The notes beneath the pieces were generated by a model, which ran no database searches, was not told the DNA's origin, and was given only the letters and a program-made list of their open reading frames with translations. Shown here in pieces: positions 50,895 to 60,128 of a DNA stretch of 64,000 nt (within the stretch, counting starts at the first letter, position 1; the number at the start of each line of letters is the position of its first letter). A program made the position numbers and the translations under genes. The stretch spans positions 70,902 to 134,901 of the forward strand of contig PLYH01000006.1 in NCBI GenBank assembly GCA_003153355.1. The letters are read 5' to 3'. The DNA comes from Candidatus Peregrinibacteria bacterium (GTDB lineage Bacteria > Patescibacteriota > Gracilibacteria > UBA1369).

Positions 50895-52283
50895 ATGCAC
50901 GTTTACAATACCCTCAGCGCGAAAAAAGAACTTTTCCAGCCCCTCCATGACAGTAAAATTGGAATGTACGTTTGCGGTCCCACGGTTTATGATTTTGCGC
51001 ATCTGGGGCATGGACGTTCGGCCGTTTCTTTTGATGTGATCCGCCGCTACCTTATTTATAATGGATACAATGTAAACTTTGTTTCAAACTATACCGACAT
51101 CGACGACAAAATGATCAACCGGGCGGAGATCATGAAAATTTCGGTAAAGGATTTGGCAGACCGGGTCATCCCTGAATATGCCAAAGATTACGCTTCACTC
51201 GGCATTATGGTTCCCGATGTTCTGCCGAAAGCGACACACCATGTGGAGCAGATGATCGAATTGATCCGTAAACTGGAAAAAAAGGGCGCTACGTACGTTC
51301 TGGATGACGGGGTTTATTTTGACATTTCAAAATTCCCTGAATACGGAAAATTGTCCAAACAAGATCTGGATGCTCTAAAAAGCGGCGCAAGAGTAAAAAC
51401 GAAAGAGTCCAAAAGACAGTTCCAGGATTTTGTTCTGTGGAAATTTTCCAAGCCGGGCGAACCGGAATGGGCCAGTCCGTGGGGAAGCGGTCGCCCCGGT
51501 TGGCACATTGAGTGCAGTGCCATGAGCAGGGAATATTTAGGGGACAGTTTTGATATTCACGGAGGCGGCGCGGATCTGATGTTTCCGCATCATGAATGTG
51601 AAATTGCCCAGAGCGAATGCGCACTGGACAAGCCTTTCGCCAAATACTGGCTCCATAATGGATTCATCCAGATCAACAACGAAAAGATGTCAAAATCTCT
51701 GGGAAATTTTTTTTTACTCAGAGACGTTTTCGCCAAATATCCTCCGCAGGCGGTTCGCTATCTGTTTTTACAAACGCACTATCGTTCGCCGATTGAGTTT
51801 ACGGATGAAATCCTTGCCCAATCCAAAAATAGCTTGATGCGTCTGCACGATTTCATGAACAGAATGAAAAATCACGAACCAGAAATTGCAAACGGCAAAC
51901 AACAAGATTTTGATGATTTTATTGCTTCCACCCAGAAAAATTTTGAAGATGCCATGGATGACGACTTTGAAACTCCTCAGGCTTTAGCTGCTCTTTTTGA
52001 TTTTGTGAAAGAGGTGAACCGCCGCATGGATGCAAAAAATCTGACCAGAGATTCCCAGGAACTTGCCATGACTTTTTTAATGAGGATTGATTCCGTACTC
52101 TGCGTTCTGGTTTCAACCCAGAGCGATGAAGTAGACAGTGAAACTACAATGCTGATGGAAGAACGGGAAAAAGCCCGTAAAAACAAGGACTGGAAAAAAT
52201 CGGATGAGCTCCGGGATGAACTTTTGAAACGGGGCATTCAACTTGAAGATACTCCTCAGGGAACTACCTGGAAGAAGATTTAG
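50895..52283 (+). CDS. cysS: Cysteinyl-tRNA synthetase
   Basis: MYVCGPTVYDFAHLGHGRSAVSFDVIRRYL; GGGADLMFPHHECEIAQSE; KMSKSLGNF. Confidence 0.97.
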   Translation: MHVYNTLSAKKELFQPLHDSKIGMYVCGPTVYDFAHLGHGRSAVSFDVIRRYLIYNGYNVNFVSNYTDIDDKMINRAEIMKISVKDLADRVIPEYAKDYASLGIMVPDVLPKATHHVEQMIELIRKLEKKGATYVLDDGVYFDISKFPEYGKLSKQDLDALKSGARVKTKESKRQFQDFVLWKFSKPGEPEWASPWGSGRPGWHIECSAMSREYLGDSFDIHGGGADLMFPHHECEIAQSECALDKPFAKYWLHNGFIQINNEKMSKSLGNFFLLRDVFAKYPPQAVRYLFLQTHYRSPIEFTDEILAQSKNSLMRLHDFMNRMKNHEPEIANGKQQDFDDFIASTQKNFEDAMDDDFETPQALAALFDFVKEVNRRMDAKNLTRDSQELAMTFLMRIDSVLCVLVSTQSDEVDSETTMLMEEREKARKNKDWKKSDELRDELLKRGIQLEDTPQGTTWKKI

Positions 52284-53631
52284 CTGTTATCGATTCGGAA
52301 ATTTTATAAACGTCTCCGGCACCCATTGTGATTATCACATCGTAATCGCTTTTTTTGATGGTACGGATTGTTGTTTCTATCCCCTGGCCGTCCTGGACGT
52401 TCCTGTGGTGTTTTGCAATTGCTCCGACAAATTTTTCCGTGTCGATTTTTTTTCTGTCTTCGACTGAATCGCGAACGCCGTAAATATTTGGAATGATGAC
52501 TGCATTGGCGTCTTTGAAGGCGCTGACAAAATCTCTCAGAAGTTTATGCGTGCGGCTGAACTGGTGCGGCTGGAAAACGCACAGGATTTTTGCTTTTTTA
52601 CCGAATCTTTCGCGAGCTGCTTTTAGGGTGGCTTTGATTTCCGTCGGGTGATGTCCGTAATCATCAATGACAATCGCTTTTCCGCAATAGCCCACTGTTT
52701 CAAAGCGGCGTGATGATCCCTGATAACCGTTTAATGCCGCAATAACTGTTTTTAGCGGCAGTTTGTATTGATCTGCAAGAGCGATGACTGCAACTGCATT
52801 CATGAGATTATGTTCCCCTGGAATGTGCAATTTTAATTCAGCAATTTTCTTCTTGTTATGGAAGACGGTGTTTTTTTTAAGCTGATATTCTGATCCGATT
52901 GATTTTCCGAACCAGACAATTTTTAATTTGCCGGTATTTTTCAATATGCTTCGGATATTTTTATCGTCACGGTTGGCAATGACCATACCGTTTTTTGGCG
53001 GTTTTTGGACAAATTGAAGAAAAGCTTTTTTGTAGTCGGCAAGGTTTTTGTAGTAATCCAAGTGATCCGCTTCAATGTTGGTGATGATGATCGTTTGAGG
53101 CTGGTAATTTAAAAATCCGCGTTTGTATTCGCAGGATTCAATAATAAGTTCATCACCTTTGCCGTTATGGGCGTTGCGTTGATTCAGTTCCCGGATGTTC
53201 GCGCCGACGATCACAGAAGGATCTTTTTTTGCTTTTAGAAATACCGCAGCTGCCATGGCTGTGGTCGTAGTTTTTCCATGAGTTCCGCAGATGCAGATAG
53301 TGAGCTTGATTTGAGTAAGAAGCCCTACCGCTTCGGGATAAGAATATTGCGGTATCCGGCGTTTTTTTGCTTCCTGCCTTTCCAGATTGGTTTCCGAAAC
53401 TGCGGGTGAATAAATAACCATTTGAGTTTTTGCCGGAATATTTTTGCCCTGATGGCCGATTTTAATTCTCAAGTCTTCTTTTTTTAAAGCTTCAACGGTA
53501 TGACTTAACGTCTGATCCGAACCTGAAACCGTTTTTTTTTGGGATTTCATGATTCTGGCCAGTCCGCTCATGCCGCTTCCTCCGATGCCTATAAAATGGA
53601 GATATTTGCTGGTTTTTAGATCGTTGATCAT
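52264..53631 (-). CDS. murC: UDP-N-acetylmuramate--L-alanine ligase
   Basis: HFIGIGGSGMSGLARIM; CGTHGKTTTTAMAAAVF; DDYGHHPTEIKATL; FQPHQFSRT. Confidence 0.96.
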   Translation of the reverse strand: MINDLKTSKYLHFIGIGGSGMSGLARIMKSQKKTVSGSDQTLSHTVEALKKEDLRIKIGHQGKNIPAKTQMVIYSPAVSETNLERQEAKKRRIPQYSYPEAVGLLTQIKLTICICGTHGKTTTTAMAAAVFLKAKKDPSVIVGANIRELNQRNAHNGKGDELIIESCEYKRGFLNYQPQTIIITNIEADHLDYYKNLADYKKAFLQFVQKPPKNGMVIANRDDKNIRSILKNTGKLKIVWFGKSIGSEYQLKKNTVFHNKKKIAELKLHIPGEHNLMNAVAVIALADQYKLPLKTVIAALNGYQGSSRRFETVGYCGKAIVIDDYGHHPTEIKATLKAARERFGKKAKILCVFQPHQFSRTHKLLRDFVSAFKDANAVIIPNIYGVRDSVEDRKKIDTEKFVGAIAKHHRNVQDGQGIETTIRTIKKSDYDVIITMGAGDVYKISESITAKSSSR

Positions 53632-53729
53632 TGTGACTCTCAGTCTAATACTCTTCCCGAATCAATCAAAGAAAAAATTGCGGTTTTAAAGCAAAACGGG
53701 TATATTTGCCCCTGTTTTAAGTGATAATT

Positions 53730-54155
53730 ATGGCTTTTCAATTTAATCACACCTCGAATTTCACCAAAATGATCATTATCGTGGAATTTTTGGTGGTCTC
53801 GTATCTGCTCTACACTTTGACCAAATCCGTCTATCAAAGCTACCAGATCGATCAGGACATCTCGAATTTTAAAAACCAAAACGATCTGATAGCACAGGAA
53901 AACAAGCAGAAACAAGACGATTACAGCTATTACAGTTCTGACGCTTACATTGAAAAAATAGCAAAGCAGAATCTGGGCCTGGTGAACCAGGGTGAACAGG
54001 TTATTGTCATCCCTTCAACCGACGCTAACAGCAGGCAAACGAGCGCAGGTGATACTTCAGCGCAGGCGCAAAGTGACACGAATAGTATCCAGGCTCTTCC
54101 CAATCCGCAAAAATGGTGGAAATTTTTCTTTGACATTCATCAGGGGAAACAGTAA
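53730..54155 (+). CDS. Septum-formation-initiator family (FtsB/DivIC-like) protein
   Basis: N-terminal TM, coiled coil, DAYIEKIAKQNLGLVNQGEQVIVIP; start ATG 53730 preferred. Confidence 0.8.
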   Translation: MAFQFNHTSNFTKMIIIVEFLVVSYLLYTLTKSVYQSYQIDQDISNFKNQNDLIAQENKQKQDDYSYYSSDAYIEKIAKQNLGLVNQGEQVIVIPSTDANSRQTSAGDTSAQAQSDTNSIQALPNPQKWWKFFFDIHQGKQ

Positions 54156-54209
54156 ATTTCTTGTGCTTCGGTCAAGTTCATTGTGTTGTGAAGCATAAGC
54201 AAAATATGT

Positions 54210-54284
54210 CGCGGGGTAGAGCAGAGGCAGCTCGTCGGGCTCATAACCCGGAGGTCGTAGGTTCGAATCCTACCCCCGCTACCA
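54210..54284 (+). tRNA. tRNA-fMet (initiator, CAU)
   Basis: CGCGGGG...CCCCGCT acceptor with C1/U72 mismatch, anticodon CTCATAA flanked by GGG:CCC pairs, T-arm GTAGG-TTCGAAT-CCTAC, encoded CCA. Confidence 0.95.
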
Positions 54285-54296
54285 TCGGTTTGACAA

Positions 54297-54328
54297 AGGG
54301 GCCCGCAATCGCGGGTCCTTCTTTGTTT
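54297..54328 (+). terminator. Rho-independent terminator downstream of tRNA-fMet
   Basis: AGGGGCCCGC-AATC-GCGGGTCCTT stem followed by CTTTGTTT. Confidence 0.8.
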
Positions 54329-54404
54329 GTCCCGTGTCAGCCAGATTGAGCGCCATCTCAAGGAGTCATAATGGGGTGTAGACCAAAACCGTGAAGGCTC
54401 GAAC

Positions 54405-54887
54405 GTGAGTTGGTGGGTTTGGCTCGTTGTCGTTCTGATCGCGGCCGTTATCGAGGTCGCCGGCAGCGGTTTGGTGTTCATCGGAATTGCCGCCGCCGCC
54501 TTGGTCACCGCGCTGGTCGCGCTATTCATACCTTCGTTTCCCTTCCAAGCCGTGGTATTCGTGGCAGCCACGGCTCTCTACCTATTCCTGCTGCGACCAA
54601 CCGTGATCGCCCTTGTATCCGGCAGGAGGTCTACGGGTGGATCGATCTCCCCTGGCGTCGCTCTTGCGGGCAAGCGGGCAATCGTGTCACAGGTAGTAAC
54701 GGAAGATGGCGGCCAGATACGTGTCGGGCAGGGCGAATTCTGGAGCGCCAGGCTCTACAGCGCCGGCGAAAGCATCCCTATCGGCACTCGAGTCGACATA
54801 GTTCTCGTTGACGGCTTGGTGGCGCTGGTTGCTCCCATGGAGTTACCGTCGCCGGTGGGGACCAGTCACTCCTCGTCGTCCACATGA
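54405..54887 (+). CDS. NfeD-like membrane protein
   Basis: TM segments followed by OB-like GKRAIVSQVVTEDGGQIRVGQGEFWSARLYSAGESIPIGTRVDIVLVDGLVALV. Confidence 0.85.
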   Translation: MSWWVWLVVVLIAAVIEVAGSGLVFIGIAAAALVTALVALFIPSFPFQAVVFVAATALYLFLLRPTVIALVSGRRSTGGSISPGVALAGKRAIVSQVVTEDGGQIRVGQGEFWSARLYSAGESIPIGTRVDIVLVDGLVALVAPMELPSPVGTSHSSSST

Positions 54888-55138
54888 CGCATGAGCCGAT
54901 CGACCCGCCGGAGATCTTCGGCAATGTCGCGCGACTGACGCTCTAGGCGGCTGAGCACGTCGTCGGGACCCTGAACAGCCTCATCTTCGTCGAGTAGGCC
55001 CAGCACCTGTTCAGAAACGGTGCGCAGCTGCCTACGCAACTGACCGGCGGTCAGAGCCCCGGCGTGCTCGAGATCGCGGGCAGCTTGTTTGAAAGCGCGG
55101 TAAGCTCGTTCCACGTCGGAGCCATCCGGCCGTTCCAT
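54866..55138 (-). CDS. hypothetical protein, 90 aa, helical
   Basis: Intact ORF, coherent charged helical composition. Confidence 0.6.
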   Translation of the reverse strand: MERPDGSDVERAYRAFKQAARDLEHAGALTAGQLRRQLRTVSEQVLGLLDEDEAVQGPDDVLSRLERQSRDIAEDLRRVDRLMRHVDDEE

Positions 55139-55208
55139 GCTTACGTTCTCCTCATGATTGAACCTAACGGAACTCGAACCGGATCCGTCGGGCTAGACTC
55201 GATTTGAC

Positions 55209-55805
55209 ATGGACATTGGAACGATTGGCGCCTCGACTTCCCATCTTCGGTATCTCTGCCGTGTATTCGGTCAAAGAGACGTGGCGCAGCCGCCAACGGC
55301 CGATGATCACGGCGTTGGAGCCTTCGTCAGTATCGCGCTCCCGTCTGACCGAGAACGAAAGCTAATCGGCATCATAGCCGATAGTATCCTGATCAATCCT
55401 GAATATGGAAATTATGGGCCACGCCTTTCGTCGGCCGAGGAGCTGACTATCTTTTCTCCCGACGCCCTCGATGAACGCGGCATTCTGGTGGTGATTCAGG
55501 TGCTTGGTTATGTCGACGAGCACGGGCCCCATCATGACATTCCACCCTGGACGGCACACGCCGGAGCTTTAGTTTCCACTTTGACAGCCGAAGACGTCAT
55601 TGCTTTCCACCGCGCTCCCGACGGAAGCTTCATGATGGGCTACCAGCCACGCATGATTCAGGCGAACGACGTTATATTGAGCAGCATTTTACTCAACACG
55701 ATTGAGCGCTTGGCTCCATCATTTCCCGATCAAACGGATCTGTTGGGTCTGCTTCGAGAAACACTTGCCTGGCAGACGGCTATAGGGCCGATGGCCCGAA
55801 CGTAG
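55209..55805 (+). CDS. hypothetical protein, 198 aa (HAS-barrel-like N-terminus?)
   Basis: Intact ORF; GAFVSIALPSDRERKLIGIIADSILINPEYG resembles HerA-associated barrel sequences; weak. Confidence 0.6.
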   Translation: MDIGTIGASTSHLRYLCRVFGQRDVAQPPTADDHGVGAFVSIALPSDRERKLIGIIADSILINPEYGNYGPRLSSAEELTIFSPDALDERGILVVIQVLGYVDEHGPHHDIPPWTAHAGALVSTLTAEDVIAFHRAPDGSFMMGYQPRMIQANDVILSSILLNTIERLAPSFPDQTDLLGLLRETLAWQTAIGPMART

Positions 55806-55823
55806 CAGCGCGCCGGAGATCGC

Positions 55824-56171
55824 CTAAACGGCAGGCTCGACCAGGAGAGGTCGAGCGGCGATCCTGCGCTTGGTCTCAAACTCAGGTGCAATACGCTCCC
55901 GGCGATCGAGAACCTTGCCAACAATTTCGAGTTCGCCTGGAGTGAGATTCAGAAATACCAGGCCGCCGATAACTCCCGCGAGCGCGAACCACGGCAGCTC
56001 GACCAACTGATTCGTCACCAACTCTTGACGGATGACGAAATTGTCCTTGCGCACCAGCAGGACGGTACCCAGTATCTGTTCATGCGCGTCCACTACGTGC
56101 ATGCCGTACTGGAGTGGGAATCTCCCACCATCAGACCGCTCGCTCACTCCCACGCAGCCGCCCCACCACAC
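55824..56171 (-). CDS. hypothetical PRC-barrel-like protein
   Basis: LQYGMHVVDAHEQILGTVLLVRKDNFVIRQ; start uncertain. Confidence 0.5.
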   Translation of the reverse strand: MWWGGCVGVSERSDGGRFPLQYGMHVVDAHEQILGTVLLVRKDNFVIRQELVTNQLVELPWFALAGVIGGLVFLNLTPGELEIVGKVLDRRERIAPEFETKRRIAARPLLVEPAV

Positions 56172-56291
56172 GTCTTCGTATACAGCATAAATAGTACATG
56201 GCTCTGTGTCAATAAGAAATTTCGGACGAGTAAATGTTCAATGAATATGTCGTATCAACATGTAAGGGTGTTGTCCGGACGCGTTTGGTAT

Positions 56292-56316
56292 TTGACACGT
56301 GAGCCTGTCGTGTCAA
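56292..56316. promoter_or_regulatory. Dyad TTGACACG-N9-CGTGTCAA
   Basis: Perfect 8-bp inverted repeat in the intergenic region upstream of the sigma-factor gene; left arm contains TTGACA. Confidence 0.4.
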
Positions 56317-56523
56317 TATATGCCACCATTACGATGTGCGTGCGCACCCTACCGTGACACTGCTTTTCTTCGCACCACAAACGCGTAATCAGCCTCATTC
56401 ATCCGCCCCAGTAACTACTTACGTATCCTATTCAGCGAGGATTCATGTTAGATGTGGAGAATAGAAGTGTGATCTGGCTCTCAGTAGCCAGGTTGTAGGG
56501 CCCAATTTGACTGGAAGTGGTTT

Positions 56524-57129
56524 GTGTCTGTATCTCCTGCTATAACGCCCGCTGAGGCTGCGGTCTGGGGTGGTACGGCATTCCCCGAATCGCTATTCAT
56601 TGCCCAGCTTCGGCTTCAAGATTCGGAAGCCTTTGCCTGTATGTACGACCGGTACAAGACGCCTATCTACAACTACCTTCTCCGGCTCACCGGCACCGTG
56701 GAATTGGCGGACGATCTGACCGCGGATACCTTCCTCAGTGCCTTCGAGGCTCTACCTGGTCTCCGCGCGGACTCAGCGATTTCCGCGTGGCTCTATCGCA
56801 TAGCTTCGAATCGGTTCAAAGACGTGCTCCGCCGTCGCAAGATCATCAACTGGTTGAGCCTTGGAGATCGGAAGGATGCGGAACGCCTGCTGTCCGCCAA
56901 CGGCGGAGAGGATTCTGTACCCGAGCGAGAGCTCGTGCAGATCGCTTTGCGAAACATCAAACCCGACTATGCAATATGTTTGACACTTCGTCTGGCCGAA
57001 GGGTTCTCCACCGAGGAGACCGCCGCGATCTTGAAGGCAACTCCGGACTCAATCCGTATGCGGTTGTGCCGGGCGCGACAGATGTTCAAGACCGCCTACG
57101 CGCAAGCCGAGCGGGGCGAGATTTCGTAG
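56524..57129 (+). CDS. RNA polymerase sigma-70 family (ECF-type) factor
   Basis: FACMYDRYKTPIYNYLLRLTGTVELADDLTADTFLSAFEAL (sigma2), C-terminal sigma4 TEETAAILKATPDSIRMRLCRAR; GTG start. Confidence 0.9.
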   Translation: MSVSPAITPAEAAVWGGTAFPESLFIAQLRLQDSEAFACMYDRYKTPIYNYLLRLTGTVELADDLTADTFLSAFEALPGLRADSAISAWLYRIASNRFKDVLRRRKIINWLSLGDRKDAERLLSANGGEDSVPERELVQIALRNIKPDYAICLTLRLAEGFSTEETAAILKATPDSIRMRLCRARQMFKTAYAQAERGEIS

Positions 57130-57163
57130 GCCGAACGGATCGACTGGCGAGCTTGAAGCGAGG

Positions 57164-57922
57164 CTACTTGTAGCCGCCAAAAACTGCGTGACCGGAGCGA
57201 GCCCAAAACACCTCGACTCCTGTGAAGCCTGCTTGTCGAAGCCAATCCATGTGCTCGGGAATAGTCGATGGATGGTCGAACTCGTCATCTGGGAACTCGA
57301 AGAGATTCCACTCAAGCTCGATGAATTGTCTATAGTCATCCAATGTCCCGGTGCGCGAGAGTGACAGCGCTCTAACGTCATCCTCGTAGGACCGCTGGTA
57401 ATAGGCTCTGGCACGAGAACCATTCGGTTGGATCACATCCGCAATGAGCAACGCTCCGCCTGCCTCGAGCTTCTGATACAGAGCACGATATAGCTCCCTT
57501 TTCCCGTTTCCATCAAGGTGATGGAGAACCAGGCTGCTGACGAAAGCTCGCACCGCGTCGGGAATTGAGTCAACCCATGCATCTTCCACGAGATTGAACT
57601 GTTTCAACTCAACTCGGTCGAGAGATTCTGAAAGCTCTTTGCTCGCCGCCTCGAGCATCGCGCGTGACCCATCCAGCCCGATCACTCGCGCTCGCGGGAA
57701 ACGCTGCAATATCGCGTGACTCAACCACCCAGCGCCCACGCCGATGTCGACGGCAGTGAAGGCGTCATCCTCCGCGACCGAAATTAGGTCCACGATAGCC
57801 CGACCGATTTCCTCTCGCCATGGCACGAAAATCGCGCCGTGTTCAATGAACACCGCGGAGGTTTCCTCGCTCCACGTTTCAACTGCTTTCTCTGAATCCA
57901 CATCCAATCGTATCGGGCACAA
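57164..57922 (-). CDS. Class I SAM-dependent methyltransferase
   Basis: AVDIGVGAGWLSHAILQRFPRARVIGLDGSRAML; FVSSLVLHHLDGNGKRELYRALYQKLEAGGALLIAD. Confidence 0.88.
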   Translation of the reverse strand: MCPIRLDVDSEKAVETWSEETSAVFIEHGAIFVPWREEIGRAIVDLISVAEDDAFTAVDIGVGAGWLSHAILQRFPRARVIGLDGSRAMLEAASKELSESLDRVELKQFNLVEDAWVDSIPDAVRAFVSSLVLHHLDGNGKRELYRALYQKLEAGGALLIADVIQPNGSRARAYYQRSYEDDVRALSLSRTGTLDDYRQFIELEWNLFEFPDDEFDHPSTIPEHMDWLRQAGFTGVEVFWARSGHAVFGGYK

Positions 57923-57990
57923 CGTAAACTCCTGAAGAGCGTCAGGCGAAGCTCATCTCTATTGGCCCGGCGTGACGATTTCAGGGAGGC

Positions 57991-60030
57991 TTGATGGCCG
58001 CGAAGACCGAGGGGGTGCTGCCACCTGTTCCACGGAGCCTTTCCGTGCCTTCGAGGGAATCCGCTGTTTCCCGTCAGTCTGGGAGTCCTCGCCTTACCGT
58101 CGCGGGTTTGCTCCTCGCCGGCATTGTCATAGCGGCATTTGGCCTGCGCGTCTGGGCGGTCGGCGAGCGTGCCATGCATCTGGACGAGTCGACCGTAGCC
58201 TGGTTCGCCTGGCAGCTTCTGACCGGCCATGGATATTCGTACGATCCCGTGTATCACGGGCCATTTCAGCACGAAGTACTTGCTCTCATCTTTCTTTTGT
58301 TCGGCTCCAGCCAGACCAGCGCGAGGATGCTGGCCGTCGTCCTGGGTACGGGCTTGGTCGTCCTTCCATGGTTTATTCGCGACTACCTCGGCAAGGCGAC
58401 TGCCCTCATGGCCTGCTTTCTGCTCGCCGTCTCTCCGTCATTCGTGTACTTCGCCCGTTTCGAGCGTGACGACACCTACATGGAGTTCTTCACGTTCCTG
58501 ATGGTGATCTTCGCGATGCGCTTCCTGCGCGACCGCCGGCCTTGGCAGATCTACTCCGCGACCGCGACGTTCGCCCTGGCGTTCGCAACCAAGGAGAGCA
58601 TCTATATCGTGGCCTTCATCTTCGGCACGTATGCGGTTATCTATCTGGCCGGTCGTTTCATTGGAAGAACCGGCGCCGGACACCGGCTGGCGAAGGCATC
58701 CGGGGCGTTACCCATGCCACTGCTGATCGCATTGCTCGTCGTGCTGACCCTGGCGTTGATCATCACGCCGGTTTCGGAGTTGTACGTGCCTGTACCGGCG
58801 GTGGCGTGGGTTCTTATAGCGCTCGGCGTAGCCGCCGGCGCCGTTGCCACGGCCGCGACGTCCGAAAGCTCAAGTCAATCCCTTGCTCCCTGGAAGCAGA
58901 TGTGGCGCCGGCAATGGATAAGCGGCCTCACGATTGCCTTGGCGATCATTGTCCTGATGTACTCGACCTTCGGTACTAATCTCAATGGCCTGTGGGATCA
59001 GGCTCACCCGTTCTTCAACAACGGACACACCTGTCCCTTTCCGCTCGCCTTCAATCTAGATGCCTGTCGCAAGGACATCATCGGCGGGCTCTTCTACTGG
59101 CTCAGCCAGCACAAGGTTGCCCGAGGCGGCCAGCCCTGGTACTACTACTTCTTGATCTATGGACTGTACGAGCAGCTGGCAATAGTGTTCAGCGTGATCG
59201 CGATAGGGCGCACCCTTGCCGATCGCGGACTGGCCCTGGGCAATCGAACGCTCAGGATGTTCTTTACCTACTGGGGTGTGCTGGCCTTCATAGTGTATTC
59301 GTGGGCGGGCGAGAAGTTTCCGTGGCTGGGCATCCATCCCCTACTTCCAATCACCGTTCTGGCCGCGTTTGGCCTCACGGATGTAATAGCGACCGCGTGG
59401 TCACGAACACGCGATCCGTCAAGGTCAAACGCTCACCGAACTCCGTGGCGCGTGGTCAGCAGGACAGTGTTGTTAGCCGGAATCGGACTGATTGTGATCG
59501 AGCTGCATAACACCTACGAGCTGAACTTCGTGAATGGCGCCAATCCGGTTGAGATGATGGTATATGTCCAGAGTGCGCCCGATACCGTCACCGATGCAAA
59601 CCGGATCGGCGTTCTGTCCAATCGAGCCACAAAGGGCACCACTCTGCCTGTAACAATCGACTCTGCCGATGCGTGGCCATTTGCCTGGTATCTCAGAAAC
59701 ATGTCCAATGTCGGCTATCCCACGGGGGCGCAATCGGTGAAGCCGCCATATTCCAAGAATCCGATAGTGATTCTCGATCAAACCGATGCCGAAACTCTGC
59801 CTGTGCCCGCCTCCCTCAGGACGCAATACACTCGGACGCTCCGGCGACTCGACTGGTGGTTTCCCGAGGACTATAAGACGTGGACCTGGCAAAGTTTTGG
59901 ACAGAAGGTGCTCAACCCCAATTCATGGCGGGCAATCTGGAACTGGGAAACAGTCCGGACGCCCTTTGGGCCACGTGACGGAACGTTGTATTACCTATAT
60001 GTGAAGAAGGGATACTTTGCGCCGTTCTAG
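57991..60030 (+). CDS. Agl23/TIGR03663-like flippase-associated membrane protein
   Basis: Multi-TM; ERAMHLDESTVAWFAWQLLTGHGYSYDPVYHGPFQHEVLALIFLLFGSSQTSARMLAVVLG; YSWAGEKFPWLGIHPLLP. Confidence 0.8.
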   Translation: MMAAKTEGVLPPVPRSLSVPSRESAVSRQSGSPRLTVAGLLLAGIVIAAFGLRVWAVGERAMHLDESTVAWFAWQLLTGHGYSYDPVYHGPFQHEVLALIFLLFGSSQTSARMLAVVLGTGLVVLPWFIRDYLGKATALMACFLLAVSPSFVYFARFERDDTYMEFFTFLMVIFAMRFLRDRRPWQIYSATATFALAFATKESIYIVAFIFGTYAVIYLAGRFIGRTGAGHRLAKASGALPMPLLIALLVVLTLALIITPVSELYVPVPAVAWVLIALGVAAGAVATAATSESSSQSLAPWKQMWRRQWISGLTIALAIIVLMYSTFGTNLNGLWDQAHPFFNNGHTCPFPLAFNLDACRKDIIGGLFYWLSQHKVARGGQPWYYYFLIYGLYEQLAIVFSVIAIGRTLADRGLALGNRTLRMFFTYWGVLAFIVYSWAGEKFPWLGIHPLLPITVLAAFGLTDVIATAWSRTRDPSRSNAHRTPWRVVSRTVLLAGIGLIVIELHNTYELNFVNGANPVEMMVYVQSAPDTVTDANRIGVLSNRATKGTTLPVTIDSADAWPFAWYLRNMSNVGYPTGAQSVKPPYSKNPIVILDQTDAETLPVPASLRTQYTRTLRRLDWWFPEDYKTWTWQSFGQKVLNPNSWRAIWNWETVRTPFGPRDGTLYYLYVKKGYFAPF

Positions 60031-60128
60031 CTTCGACGCCTCCGTCGACACGCTCACGGATCCGGAATGTTGCGCTCCGAGTCGAGTCGTGAGTATGCGC
60101 GTGCATTGTTGGGGAAAGGTGACCCGAG

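Noticed and set aside
56524-57129. ECF-like sigma as target of the STAS/HATPase partner switch
   Set aside because: It lies on the GC-rich side of a probable chimera junction and is ECF-type, not sigma-B-type
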